Assembly (NCBI RefSeq): GCF_900110255.1
Contig: NZ_FODD01000038.1
Location: forward strand, 1-64,000
Source: Actinacidiphila rubida
GTDB taxonomy: Bacteria; Actinomycetota; Actinomycetes; Streptomycetales; Streptomycetaceae
DNA length: 64,000 nucleotides
Direction: 5' to 3'
Below are positions 1 through 8,783 of the stretch, in pieces. Every line of letters begins with the position of its first letter. Position 1 is the stretch's first letter. The notes beneath the pieces are model-generated. The model made no database searches and had not been told where the DNA came from. It saw nothing but the letters and a program-made list of their open reading frames with translations. The position numbers were made by a program, and so were the translations under genes.

Positions 1-1
1 C

Positions 2-250
2 GAGGGCATCCACCGCAATGTGATCCGTGAGTCCAGCGGCAACCCGCAGGCGATCAACCTGTGGGACATCAACGCCCGCAACGGCATTCCCTCGAAGGGC
101 CTGCTGCAGGTGATCGACCCCACCTTCAAGCGGTTCCACGTCGCCGGCACCTCATGGAACATCTACAACCCGGTCGCCAACATCACCGCCGCGTGCAACT
201 ACGCGGCCGACCGGTACGGCTCGATGGACAACGTCAACTCCGCCTACTGA
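2..250 (+). CDS. Transglycosylase SLT domain protein, C-terminal part (cut by window edge)
   Basis: The reading frame is open from the left edge and ends at TGA 248-250, so only the last 82 residues are present. They match the end of a soluble lytic transglycosylase (SLT/goose-lysozyme-like) fold. The motif RESSGNP at 29-49 fits the catalytic Glu region, GLLQVIDPTF follows, and the tail NYAADRYGS is typical of actinobacterial cell-wall hydrolases. The expected job is cleavage of peptidoglycan glycan strands outside the membrane. The N-terminal signal and any binding domains lie outside the window. A strong terminator follows 40 bp later, so this gene ends its transcript here. Confidence 0.85.
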   Translation, partial: EGIHRNVIRESSGNPQAINLWDINARNGIPSKGLLQVIDPTFKRFHVAGTSWNIYNPVANITAACNYAADRYGSMDNVNSAY

Positions 251-289
251 TCGGCACCCACTGATCGACAGCAGGCCGAGCCCGGCAGC

Positions 290-333
290 AGCGGTGGGCC
301 CGCCCCCTCATCCGAGGGGGCGGGCCCACCGCT
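290..333 (+). terminator. Intrinsic terminator after the transglycosylase gene
   Basis: A perfect 20-bp inverted repeat (290-309 and 314-333) with a 4-nt loop ATCC lies 40 bp after the stop codon. There is no U-tract, as is usual in Streptomyces. Confidence 0.9.
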
Positions 334-873
334 TTCCGCCGTGAGGGGTGACGCCCGCCGGGACGTTCCCCACCGTGGCGGACGGGCACGCGCGGCCGCC
401 CGTCGCGCCGTACGGCGAGTGCGACGGCCGGCAGGAGAACAGGGCGGAGACGTGCACGATCGAGGCGGACGACATCGTGCGTTTCCGGGGTGATCCGGAT
501 ATGACGGAACGCGCTCTGGGACGAGAATGCTCGCAACCGAGAGGCCTGGACTCCTAGGGAGGTACCGGGAATTCACCGCGTTCCCGCACGGAGTTCGCTT
601 TCGGGCGGCCCCGACGGCGGCCACTCAAGAGGCTGACGAGCCGTCAGTTCAGGTGTGGAGAGCGGCACTTGGCGTCACGGGAGGGCCCACTGGCGCCACC
701 GGCGGACGTGTGGAGGATCGGGCACGACAGGGGCGTGCCGCGTGGAGCCCTGATAACTGGTCGTATTAGTGTGACTGGTGGTGAAGACCGGCGCCGTACG
801 CCGCCTGACGGCGACCCTGCGCGCGGAGAACTCGACACCCTTTCAGATCTGGGCTCTTCGAAGGATCAGCATC
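334..873. other. 540-bp gene-free stretch before the amidase gene
   Basis: I see no convincing coding frame here. The open frames on both strands are GC-rich shadows with arginine- or proline-rich translations. The sequence TATTAG at 764-769 is a possible -10 element for the amidase gene, with no clear -35. The long leader leaves room for an RNA regulator. Actinobacterial cell-wall hydrolase genes often carry a ydaO-type (c-di-AMP) riboswitch, but I could not match its conserved core here. Confidence 0.4.
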
Positions 874-2820
874 TTGCACAAGAAGAGAACGCGGCGGCGG
901 CTGTCCGTCGCGATCGCGGTGGGCACGCTGGCCGCGGGCGGCCTGGCCGCCCTGCCGATCACGGCACTGGCCGACACGACGAGTGGCGGCTCCGGAACGG
1001 CGGACGCCGCACGGCAGCAGGAGTTCGCCTCCGCCGCTGCGGAGTACCACGTCCCGCCGAGCGTGCTGCTCGGCCTGGCGTACCAGGAGTCGGCGTGGGA
1101 GTCGCACGGCGCGCGGGCCAGCTCCGACGGCGGCTACGGCCCCCTGCACCTGACCGACGTGACCCCGGCCATGATGGCCGTCGGCGGCGCGGGGGCCGCG
1201 GGCCGCAGTGACCTGGCGTCGATGGCGGCGAACCCGGCCCTGCACACCCTTCGGGCCGCCGCGACGCTGACCGGCCTCTCCGCGGAGGCCCTGCGCACCG
1301 ACCCCGCCGCCAACATCCGTGGCGGCGCGGCCCTGCTGGCCTCGTACGAGAAGGAGGTGACCGGCGGCGCACCCACCGACCCGGCGCAGTGGTACGGCGC
1401 CGTGGCCCGCTACAGCCAGTCTCCGCAGCAGCGGGGCGCGGCCGGCTTCGCCGACCGCGTCTTCGGCACGATCCGCGGCGGAGCGGCCACCGACACCGAG
1501 GACGGCCAGCGGGTCCGGCTGACCGCCTCGCCCGCGGTGCGCCCCGCCACCGCCCAGCTGGGCCGGCTGCACCTGAAGGCGTCGGCGGCGACCGATACCG
1601 AGTGCCCGCCGGCCGTGCAGTGCACGTTCGTCGCGGGCTCCCCCGCCGGCCTGCAGGTGTCCGACCGCCCGGCCAACGGCCTCAAGATCGACACCATCGT
1701 CATCCACGACCTGGAGTCCTCGTACGACGCCGGTGTCGCGGGCCTGGCCAACCCGACGAACGGGGTGTCGACGCACTACGTCATGCGGTCCTCCGACGGC
1801 GCGGTGACCCAGATGGTGCCGACGAAGGACATCGCCTTCCAGGCCGGCGACTACTCCACGAACCTGCACTCCATCGGCATCGAGCACGAGGGCTACGCCG
1901 TGCAGGGCGCCACCTGGTACACGGAGGCGCAGTACGAGGCGACCGCCGATCTGGTGACCTACCTCGCGCACCGGTTCGGCATCCCGCTGGACCGCCAGCA
2001 CATCCTCGGCCATGACAACGTCGCGGGGCCGAGCCTGAGCGGTGTCCGCGCGCAGCACTGGGACCCGGGGCCGAGCTGGGACTGGGACCACTTCATGAGG
2101 CTGCTGAACGCGCCGCTCAGCGGACTCCGCGGCACCTCGCCGGTCGGATCGGTCGTGACCATCGACCCGGCCTTCGACACAAACGTGCAGACCGTCCAGG
2201 TGTGCCCGATCGACGACCCGACGGGTGCCACGACCGCGTGCACCGACCGGCAGCAGGAGTCGAACTTCGTGTACCTGCGCACCGCGCCGGACGCGTCGGC
2301 CCCGCTCTTCGGTGACCAGGCGATCCACGGCACGGGCCCGGGCACGGACGAGATCAGCGACTGGGGCAGCACCGCCGTGGCCGGCCAGCAGTTCGTCGTC
2401 GCCGACCAGCAGGGCGACTGGACCGCGATCTGGTACAGCGGCGCGGAGGTGTGGTTCTTCAACCCCGGCGGCCAGAACACCAAGCAGGCCTACGGCGTGC
2501 AGACCGTCAGTGCCGCGGGCACCGCCCCGGTGGCCGTGTACGGTTCGAGCTACCCGGACGCCGCCGAGTACCCCGCCGGGCTGGGCGCCTCCACGCAGGC
2601 TCCGATCAGCGGCTACACCGTGCCCCCGGGCCAGGCGTACGTCGCCACGCAGCCGCCCTTCGCGACGGTGGACTACTTCAAGTCCAGCGGCACGGTCGTC
2701 ACCGGCGCGAAGACGATGTACACGATCCAGTTCAACCACCGTGTCGCGCTGGTGTACTCCGGCGACGTCACGGCGACTCCCGTGACCCGGCACTGGGAGG
2801 ACGGCGGCGCCGCGCACTGA
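874..2820 (+). CDS. Secreted N-acetylmuramoyl-L-alanine amidase with N-terminal lysozyme-like domain
   Basis: The protein cuts the bond between MurNAc and L-alanine in peptidoglycan. I chose TTG 874 as start: GAAGGA lies at 860-865, and the product then begins with a classic signal peptide (HKKRTRRR, a hydrophobic stretch, cleavage near ALA-DT). The ATG-like start at 778 would add 32 residues before it. Residues about 45-190 look like a transglycosylase/lysozyme-like fold (YHVPPSVLLGLAYQES). Residues about 260-410 are Amidase_2, with expected zinc ligands His278, His380 and Asp397. The usual lysine before DPG is His395. Residues about 455-545 look like a bacterial SH3 domain, and the tail is unassigned. 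It lies alone between two terminators and may act in cell-wall remodelling. Confidence 0.88.
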   Translation: MHKKRTRRRLSVAIAVGTLAAGGLAALPITALADTTSGGSGTADAARQQEFASAAAEYHVPPSVLLGLAYQESAWESHGARASSDGGYGPLHLTDVTPAMMAVGGAGAAGRSDLASMAANPALHTLRAAATLTGLSAEALRTDPAANIRGGAALLASYEKEVTGGAPTDPAQWYGAVARYSQSPQQRGAAGFADRVFGTIRGGAATDTEDGQRVRLTASPAVRPATAQLGRLHLKASAATDTECPPAVQCTFVAGSPAGLQVSDRPANGLKIDTIVIHDLESSYDAGVAGLANPTNGVSTHYVMRSSDGAVTQMVPTKDIAFQAGDYSTNLHSIGIEHEGYAVQGATWYTEAQYEATADLVTYLAHRFGIPLDRQHILGHDNVAGPSLSGVRAQHWDPGPSWDWDHFMRLLNAPLSGLRGTSPVGSVVTIDPAFDTNVQTVQVCPIDDPTGATTACTDRQQESNFVYLRTAPDASAPLFGDQAIHGTGPGTDEISDWGSTAVAGQQFVVADQQGDWTAIWYSGAEVWFFNPGGQNTKQAYGVQTVSAAGTAPVAVYGSSYPDAAEYPAGLGASTQAPISGYTVPPGQAYVATQPPFATVDYFKSSGTVVTGAKTMYTIQFNHRVALVYSGDVTATPVTRHWEDGGAAH

Positions 2821-2843
2821 CCCGCGCACGCCCGCAGGCGTCC

Positions 2844-2880
2844 GGTGGCCCGGCCGGGGTGAACCCCCGGCCGGGCCACC
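2844..2880 (+). terminator. Terminator after the amidase gene
   Basis: Perfect 16-bp arms at 2844-2859 and 2865-2880 with a 5-nt loop, 24 bp after the amidase stop. It can also serve the minus-strand gene ending at 2962. Confidence 0.88.
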
Positions 2881-2961
2881 GGCACGCCAGGGGCGCGACG
2901 CCGCCCGCCCGCGGCCGGGTCCGCGAGGGTGCGGGATCCGCCGGCGCCGGACCGTCGCGGT

Positions 2962-3501
2962 TCAGCGGAACTTCGTGGTCAGCCAGAAGAACGTGCTGGT
3001 CCCCAGCCCGTACGCGAGGTGGCCGGTCAGATCGTCCGCCAGGGTCTTCGCGTCGTACTTCCAGATCTGCTGGTAGAGGCCGGCCTGGGGCAGGACGACG
3101 TAACCGCCGGCCCAGATGGCCGCGCCGAAGGGCAGGCCGTGGACGGGGCGGGCCTTGGCCGAGGACCCGGCCGCGATCCCGTAGAGCGCCCCGCAGGCGG
3201 AACCGTAGGCCCAGTGCGCGACGGTGCTGGTGAGCCATGCCCAGCGAGGAGGGATCCGGCGTTGCGTGAAGCCTTCGAGCACCCGTTTGGCGATCTGGCC
3301 CGGGGCAGGGGCCTCGTCCCAGTCGGCGACCGGCGGGAACTCCCACTCCGCCGGGCTGTCCTTGCCGCCCCCGCGCCGGTATCTCAGGTAGCGCACGGTG
3401 TCCATCGTGGCGGTCCCGACCGCGCCGGCCACGAGGCCGCGGACGACGGCGGCAACCGGTGTGAGCTGCCGTGGGGGAAGTCCTGTCTGCATGCTGTCCA
3501 T
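2962..3501 (-). CDS. Small integral membrane protein, unknown function (DUF1440-like)
   Basis: 179 residues. ATG 3501 is chosen because GGAG lies just upstream on the minus strand; a longer frame to 3651 adds an arginine-rich, non-conserved leader. The chain has a Gly/Ala-rich segment (VVRGLVAGAVGTATMDTVRY), a charged loop (KDSPAEWEFPPVADWD), then about three more hydrophobic segments (VAHWAYGSACGALYGIA, GLPFGAAIWAGGYVVLP, GHLAYGLGTSTFFWLTT). The layout resembles YagU/DUF1440-type membrane proteins, but I only recognise the style and not a defined function. It is a lone gene convergent with the amidase gene. Confidence 0.6.
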   Translation of the reverse strand: MDSMQTGLPPRQLTPVAAVVRGLVAGAVGTATMDTVRYLRYRRGGGKDSPAEWEFPPVADWDEAPAPGQIAKRVLEGFTQRRIPPRWAWLTSTVAHWAYGSACGALYGIAAGSSAKARPVHGLPFGAAIWAGGYVVLPQAGLYQQIWKYDAKTLADDLTGHLAYGLGTSTFFWLTTKFR

Positions 3502-3770
3502 AGCGATGACCACTCCGCGGATGGTGTGCTCATCCGCTGTACGGCCCGGGTTGGCGGGGCTGGGGGACGCTGGCAGGGCGAACCGGCCGCCCACCTGCGG
3601 CGGCGCGACTTCCAGCGTCCCACCGCGCACCGCCCGCCGCACCATGAGCACCCCGAGACCCGGCGGAGGGCCCGGCGACGGTCCTGAGCGCTCCGGTGCT
3701 CCTCTCCCTCCCCGGGCCGCGCAAGACCCGGGCGCACGCCGTCGCCCGGGCCTCGACGCGTCGCGTCACC

Positions 3771-4754
3771 TCACCAGCGGTTCGCCACCTGCGGGGCGAT
3801 CAGCTCCTCGTACACCTCGCGGACCGCGTCGAGGGTGTCCTGCGGGAGCGGGGCGAGCGCCGCCGCCGCCGCGTTGCCGCGGGCCTGCTCCGGCGACCGG
3901 GCGCCGGGGATGACCACCGAGACGCCGGGCTGGTCGATGATCCACCGGAGGGCGAACTGCGCCATCGCGACCTCCTCCGGGACCAGCGGGCGCAGCCGGC
4001 GCACGGCCTCGAGCCCGGCGGCGAAGTCGACGCCGGAGAAGGTCTCGCCGACGTCGAAGGCCTCGCCGTGCCGGTTGTAGTTCCGGTGGTCGTCGGCGGC
4101 AAAGGTGGTGCTCTCGTCGTAGCGGCCGCTCAGCAGGCCGCTGGCCAGCGGCACCCGCGCGACGATGCCGACGCCGGCCTCGAGCGCGGCCGGGAGGACC
4201 TCCCGCAGCGGCCCGAGCCGCAGCATGTTGAGGATGATCTGCACGCTGGCCACGCCGGGCCTGGCGATGGCCGTCAGAGCCTCGGCCCGGGTCTCCACGC
4301 TCACCCCGTACGCCGCGATGCGCTCCTCGGCCACCAGGGTGTCCAGGGCGTCGAACACCGCGTCGTCGCCGTAGACCGCGGTGGGCGGGCAGTGCAGCTG
4401 GACGAGGTCGAGCCGGTCGACGCCGAGGTTGGCGCGGGAACGGTCGGTCCAGGCACGGAAGTTGTCCAGCGTGTAGGCGGCCGGCTCCTGCGGCACCCTT
4501 CGGCCCATCTTGGTGGCCACGGTGACGCCCTCGGCGCCGCCGCCGGCGAGGAACCGGCCGATCAGCTGCTCGCTGCGGCCGTCCCCGTAGACGTCGGCGG
4601 TGTCGATGAACGTCACACCCGCCTCGACGGCCGCGGCCAGCACCGACCGCGCCTGGCTCTCGTCGACGGTCCCCCAGTCCGCCCCCAGCTGCCAGGCGCC
4701 CAGCCCCACCACGCCGACCTTCCGGCCGGTCCGGCCCAGAACGCGTTCCTCCAC
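3771..4754 (-). CDS. Aldo/keto reductase
   Basis: 327 residues, the usual length for an NADPH-dependent aldo/keto reductase with a TIM-barrel fold. The start is GTG 4754, eight bases after GGAG; a longer frame reaches 4847 but adds a cysteine/arginine-rich leader unlike the family. Seen motifs are LGRTGRKVGVVGLGAWQLG at the N terminus, FIDTADVYGDGRSEQLIG (catalytic Asp and Tyr), ATKMGRR (Lys) and LVQLHCPP (His), so the catalytic tetrad is complete. The C-terminal VIPGARSPEQARGN is the NADP phosphate-binding loop of the YajO/Tas-like subfamily. The substrate cannot be told. It is a monocistronic gene with no partner nearby. Confidence 0.9.
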   Translation of the reverse strand: MEERVLGRTGRKVGVVGLGAWQLGADWGTVDESQARSVLAAAVEAGVTFIDTADVYGDGRSEQLIGRFLAGGGAEGVTVATKMGRRVPQEPAAYTLDNFRAWTDRSRANLGVDRLDLVQLHCPPTAVYGDDAVFDALDTLVAEERIAAYGVSVETRAEALTAIARPGVASVQIILNMLRLGPLREVLPAALEAGVGIVARVPLASGLLSGRYDESTTFAADDHRNYNRHGEAFDVGETFSGVDFAAGLEAVRRLRPLVPEEVAMAQFALRWIIDQPGVSVVIPGARSPEQARGNAAAAALAPLPQDTLDAVREVYEELIAPQVANRW

Positions 4755-5334
4755 GATCACCACTCCGCTCTCACGCTGCCGCTTCGTTCCCCGCGGGGCG
4801 GGTCGCCGCGTGCGGCCGGCTCCACACCGGCAGCACCGGCCGCACACGGCGTTCCGCTCCCCGGGGTCCCCACGCTAACGCGCGACGGAGCAGCACCGCC
4901 GCCCGGCCGCTCCATGCCGCCGCGGCGTGTCCGCCGGCCGCGTCGCCAAGGGGCGGGTCCGTCCTCTCCGGACGGCCCCTTCACGGGGCACGAACCGGTC
5001 GGCCGCCGGCCGGCTTCGCCGTCCTCACCAGTGACGCCGACGCCCGCGGTCACCGCCGTCGATGAGCGCGTCGCCGCCTTCGAACACCGCGCCACTCGGG
5101 GCCTGTTCAGCGCGGTTCAGGTCAACAGCAGCCTCCATAGGGCCACTTCGTCCCCTACGAAAACTCCGGCGACGTGATGCACGACGTGCGGGAGACGTCC
5201 GGCAGTGTTCGAATGGCAGCGGAAGACGGAGCTGGCCAGCCTCGTTTAAGGTTCAACTACACGCGCCTCGCCCCCTAGAGGTCCGCGACCGTCCCCCTGC
5301 CCGCAGTTGGCAGCGGTCAACGAACGGAGACACA
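4755..5334. other. 580-bp gene-free stretch between divergent reductase genes
   Basis: It separates the minus-strand aldo/keto reductase from the plus-strand SDR and so should hold both promoters. Open frames here translate to low-complexity Arg/Pro/Gly sequence and are judged non-coding. The stretch around 5245-5265 is the most AT-rich part and lies about 80 bp before the SDR start, making it the likeliest SDR promoter region. No operator could be defined. Confidence 0.4.
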
Positions 5335-6018
5335 GTGAGCAGCATCGTTGTCGTCGGAGGCACCACGGGCCTGGGCCGGGAAGTGGCACGGTTCCACGCC
5401 GAGCGGGGTGACACCGTGGTGATCACCGGACGGGACGCGGAGCGAACGGACCTGGCCGCCAAGGAGATCGGCGCCGCCAGGGGCCTCGCTCTCGACCTCA
5501 CGCGCCCGAAGGAGATCGCGTCGGCACTTGCGGACGTGGGACGGGTGGACGGCCTCGTGCTCGGCGCGATCACCCGCGACCACAACACCCTGGCCTCGTA
5601 CGACATCGACGGCGCCCTCCAGTTGATGACGCTGAAGCTCGTCGGCTACACGGCGACGGTGCACGCCCTGCACGACCGTCTGCACGACGACAGCTCCGTC
5701 GTGGTCTTCGGCGGACAGGCCAAGGAGCGCGCGTATCCGGGGTCGATATCCGTGTCGACCGTCAACGCGGCCGTCACGGGCCTCGTGCGCGCGCTGGCGA
5801 CGGAGCTGGCTCCCGTCCGGGTCAACGCCCTTCACCCCGGCATCGTCGGCGACAGCCCGTTCTGGGCGGACAAGCCCCTCGACGCGGTCACCGAGCGGAC
5901 CCCGACCGGCCGGTTGGCCTCCATGGCCGACGTGGTGGACGCCGTCGACTTCCTGCTGCGCAACCGCGGGATCAATGGCGTCGACCTGGCCGTCGACGGC
6001 GGGTGGGTGCTGCGCTGA
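5335..6018 (+). CDS. SDR-family protein lacking the catalytic Tyr/Lys pair
   Basis: 227 residues from GTG 5335, which has GGAG at 5326-5329. A Rossmann fold is clear: SIVVVGGTTGLGREVARF is the TGxxxGxG-type cofactor loop, and GRDAERTD suits NADP. The C terminus (RVNALHPGIVGDSPFW and GVDLAVDGGWVLR) is typical of short-chain dehydrogenases. Where classical members have YxxxK, this protein reads SISVSTVNAAVTGL, so both Tyr and Lys are missing. It may be a cofactor-binding regulator or use a different chemistry. It stands alone and is convergent with the YCII gene. Confidence 0.82.
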   Translation: MSSIVVVGGTTGLGREVARFHAERGDTVVITGRDAERTDLAAKEIGAARGLALDLTRPKEIASALADVGRVDGLVLGAITRDHNTLASYDIDGALQLMTLKLVGYTATVHALHDRLHDDSSVVVFGGQAKERAYPGSISVSTVNAAVTGLVRALATELAPVRVNALHPGIVGDSPFWADKPLDAVTERTPTGRLASMADVVDAVDFLLRNRGINGVDLAVDGGWVLR

Positions 6019-6096
6019 CGCCCCGGCGCCGGACATCCCCGCAGCCGGGCGCGGCCCGCGCCTCGGCGGGCCGGTCGTCTCCCGGCTCACCGCACC

Positions 6097-6136
6097 GGCC
6101 CGCGCGTCCCGGACGCTCGGGCCGGACGCGCGGGCC
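6097..6136. terminator. Bidirectional terminator between SDR and YCII genes
   Basis: Perfect 13-bp arms at 6097-6109 and 6124-6136 with a 14-nt loop. It lies between two convergent genes, 79 bp after one stop and 43 bp after the other. Confidence 0.8.
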
Positions 6137-6178
6137 CGACGCGCTGTCCGCGGCAGGTGCCGGCGGCGAAGGTCCCGG

Positions 6179-6517
6179 TCAGACGGCCGGGTCGGGCAGG
6201 ATCTCGCGGACCTCCTGGGCGCAGCGGCACGCGGACGCGAACTTGGCGGCCCACTTCAGCGCGTCCTCGCGGGAGGGCACGTCGACGATGGCGAACCCGC
6301 CGAGGACCGCCTTGGTCTCGGGGAACGGACCGGCGGCGACGGTGCCGTCGGTGGCCACGATGCTCGCCTGCTGGGTCGCCAGACCGCCGCCGAAGACCCA
6401 CGCCCCGGCGTCCTGCGCCTCCCGGACGACCGCGTGCGCGGCCTCGCCCACCTCGGGCAGGTCCTCCTCGGGGAAGGTCATCGCTCCGTCGTCGAACGAG
6501 ATCAGATACCGGGTCAT
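6179..6517 (-). CDS. YCII-related (DGPF-type) protein
   Basis: 112 residues from ATG 6517 with GGGAG upstream on the minus strand. It begins MTRYLISFDDGAM and contains DAGAWVFGGGL, VAAGPFPETKAVLGGFAIVDV and EDALKWAAKF, the hallmark order of the YCII/DGPF family. The DGPF motif itself appears as AGPFPETK. These small alpha+beta ferredoxin-like proteins are often found beside ECF sigma factor genes, but no sigma gene is adjacent here. Function is unknown. Confidence 0.85.
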   Translation of the reverse strand: MTRYLISFDDGAMTFPEEDLPEVGEAAHAVVREAQDAGAWVFGGGLATQQASIVATDGTVAAGPFPETKAVLGGFAIVDVPSREDALKWAAKFASACRCAQEVREILPDPAV

Positions 6518-6746
6518 ACGGGACTCCCTCGGCCGGTGGCCGCCGTCGGCCGGCTCCACCCTACGACGAGCGGTCCCGTCGGATCCGGCACTCGCCGCGG
6601 ATGCCAGCACGGGCTTTCGCGGCGTGGCACCGGCGGTCCCGAGGCGCCGGGGTCCCGAGGCGCCGGTGCATAGGCTGGGGCCGGCCGGATCCGGACGGAA
6701 CCCGGGTGGGCGACACGCCGGCGCAGAACAACGACGGGAGTTCGAC

Positions 6747-7175
6747 GTGAGCGACGCGCACGACTGGAACCAGCGGATCATCGACGAGTTCCGGGCGCAC
6801 GAGGGCAGGGTCGGCGGCGACTTCGAGGGCGCCCCGCTGGTCCTGCTGCACCACCTCGGCCGCAAGAGCGGGCGGGAGTACGTCGCGCCCGTGATGTACC
6901 TGCCGCACGAGACCGACCCGGACGTCGTCTACGTCTTCGCGTCCAGGGGCGGCGCACCGACCGATCCGGACTGGTACGTCAACCTGACCGCCGCCGGCGA
7001 CGGCACCGTCGAACGCGGCACCGAGACCTACCGGGTGACCGTCCGCGACCTGCCCGGCGAGGAGCGCGACCGGGTCTACGCCGAGCAGGCACGGCGCTAC
7101 CCGGGCTTCGCCGAGTACGCCCGCCGGACCGCGGGGATCCGCACCATTCCCGTGCTCGAACTCAGCCGGGCGTAG
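6747..7175 (+). CDS. F420-dependent deazaflavin nitroreductase/quinone reductase (Ddn family)
   Basis: 142 residues. GTG 6747 is the start, with GGGAG at 6736-6740. Motifs fit the split-barrel Ddn family: NQRIIDEFRAHEGRVGG at the N terminus, PLVLLHHLGRKSGREYVAPVMYL as the core strand pair, and DPDWYVNLTAAG near the cofactor site. Known members bind F420H2 and reduce quinones or nitro compounds. A second deazaflavin enzyme of this superfamily lies at 42160-42690. The gene is single and ends before a strong hairpin. Confidence 0.88.
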   Translation: MSDAHDWNQRIIDEFRAHEGRVGGDFEGAPLVLLHHLGRKSGREYVAPVMYLPHETDPDVVYVFASRGGAPTDPDWYVNLTAAGDGTVERGTETYRVTVRDLPGEERDRVYAEQARRYPGFAEYARRTAGIRTIPVLELSRA

Positions 7176-7208
7176 GCCGCGCTCCCGCCGTCCGCGGCGG
7201 GGCAGCGC

Positions 7209-7255
7209 CGCGGCCGTCGCCGGCAGCCACCACGCGTGGCCCGGCGACGGCCGCG
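7209..7255. terminator. Bidirectional terminator between the Ddn-like gene and zwf
   Basis: Perfect 15-bp arms at 7209-7223 and 7241-7255 around a 17-nt loop that can itself pair (GCCAC/GTGGC). It is placed between convergent genes. Confidence 0.85.
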
Positions 7256-7328
7256 CGCGCCTCCGGCCGTGGTGCGTGCGGCGGACGCGTCGAAGGGGCC
7301 GGCCGCGCTCCCGTGACCTGCCCGCGGT

Positions 7329-8783
7329 TCAGCGGCCGTCGGGCAGGTACCAGTGGTGGGGGCGGACGAGGCGCCGGATGCCCTCCGGGCCCCACGAGCC
7401 CCGGGCGTACGACTCCACCGGCGGGGGGTTCGTCAGCAGCGGCTCGGACACCTCCCAGAGGCGTTCGATGCCCTCGGAACTCGTGAAGAGCGCCTGGTCG
7501 CCCAGCATCGCCTCCAGGAGCAGGCGCTCGTAGCCCTCCAGGCCGTGGTCCTCGGAGAACGAGCCGGCGTAGTCGAACGTCATCTCCGCCGTGCAGAGCC
7601 GCATGTAGGGACCGGGCTCCTTCGTCAGGAAGCGCGCGGTGATGCTGCCGGGATCGTCGAAGTCGATCGCGAGCGTGTTGCTGCGGGCCGCCTCGCCGCC
7701 GTGCTCGGCGAGCGGGAACATCCTCAGCGGCGGCTGCCGGAAGGACAGCGTCACCATGTGCCGCCCCTCGGCCAGTGCCTTGCCGGAGCGCAGGTGGAAC
7801 GGCACTCCCGCCCAGCGCCAGTTGTCGATCTCGACCCGCAGCGCGGTGAAGGTGTCGGTGTCGGAGGCGGGGTCGACACCGGGCTCCGCCCGGTACCCCT
7901 CGTACTGGCCGCGGACCACGTGCGCCGGGTCGATCGGCCGCAGGCTCCGGAAGACCTTGTCCCTCTCGGCGCGCAGCGAGTCCGCGTCGAGGACCGCGGG
8001 CGGTTCCATGGCGACGAAGCCGAGGAGCTGGAAGAGATGGGTGACGATCATGTCCCGGAAGGTGCCGGTGCCCTCGAAGAACCGCGCGCGGCCCTGGATG
8101 TCGATCCGCTCAGGCACGTCGATCTGCACGTGGCTGATGTGCTGGCGGTTCCAGATCGGTTCGAACAGGCCGTTGGAGAAACGCAGCGAGAGGACGTTGT
8201 CGACGGACTCCTTGCCCAGGAAGTGGTCGATGCGGAAGACCCGGGACTCGTCGAAGACGGCGTGGAGCTCGGCCTGCAGGGCGCGCGCCGAGGCCAGGTC
8301 GGTGCCGAACGGCTTCTCGACGATCACCCGGGCGTCGTCGCTCAGCTCGCTCGCGCCGACCATCCGCACCACGGAGCTGAACGCGACCGGCGGCACGGCG
8401 AGATGGAACAGCCGTCGGGGCTGTCCGCCCACCGCGCGTTCGGCCGCGCGGACGGCGTCGAGCAGCGGTCCGACGTCGTCGGGGTCCGCGGCTCCGAAGG
8501 TCAGCGACTCGGCGAACGCCTCCCAGCCGGGGCCCTCGGGCGGCGTCCGGCCGAACTCGGCGACGGCCTGCCGTGCGTGCTCGCGGAACTCCGCCTCGCT
8601 CGGCGCACCGGCGGCGGGGGCGGAGCCCACGACGCGGAAACCGTCGGGCAGCAGGCCCGCCTTGGCGAGGTGGAACAGGCCCGGCAGCAGCTTGCGCCGG
8701 GCCAGATCGCCTGTCGCCCCGAAGATGACGAGGACGTGGTTCTCCGGCCGCGGTCCCTTGTCCGTTGCATGATGCCCACTCAT
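7329..8783 (-). CDS. zwf: Glucose-6-phosphate dehydrogenase
   Basis: 484 residues from ATG 8783. It oxidises glucose-6-phosphate to 6-phosphogluconolactone with NADP+ in the oxidative pentose phosphate pathway. The N-terminal LVIFGATGDLARRKLLP is the dinucleotide-binding loop, VIVEKPFGTDL follows, and RIDHFLGKESVDN is the active-site signature with the catalytic His. The GSITARFLTKEPGP region and a C terminus ending in WGP-type residues are also standard. It is not beside opcA, tal or tkt, the usual partners in Streptomyces, so this is probably an additional, stand-alone copy. An alternative start at 8837 would add an arginine-rich leader. Confidence 0.95.
   Translation of the reverse strand: MSGHHATDKGPRPENHVLVIFGATGDLARRKLLPGLFHLAKAGLLPDGFRVVGSAPAAGAPSEAEFREHARQAVAEFGRTPPEGPGWEAFAESLTFGAADPDDVGPLLDAVRAAERAVGGQPRRLFHLAVPPVAFSSVVRMVGASELSDDARVIVEKPFGTDLASARALQAELHAVFDESRVFRIDHFLGKESVDNVLSLRFSNGLFEPIWNRQHISHVQIDVPERIDIQGRARFFEGTGTFRDMIVTHLFQLLGFVAMEPPAVLDADSLRAERDKVFRSLRPIDPAHVVRGQYEGYRAEPGVDPASDTDTFTALRVEIDNWRWAGVPFHLRSGKALAEGRHMVTLSFRQPPLRMFPLAEHGGEAARSNTLAIDFDDPGSITARFLTKEPGPYMRLCTAEMTFDYAGSFSEDHGLEGYERLLLEAMLGDQALFTSSEGIERLWEVSEPLLTNPPPVESYARGSWGPEGIRRLVRPHHWYLPDGR

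Noticed and set aside
334..873. A ydaO/c-di-AMP riboswitch before the amidase gene
   Set aside because: The position is typical, but I could not find the conserved core, so I do not call it.
766..2829. A 687-codon minus-strand frame opposite the amidase gene
   Set aside because: The plus-strand frame has a signal peptide and zinc-binding motifs; the minus frame shows none and is composition-driven.
3696..5177. A long plus-strand frame opposite the aldo/keto reductase
   Set aside because: The minus-strand reductase has all motifs; the plus frame is a shadow.
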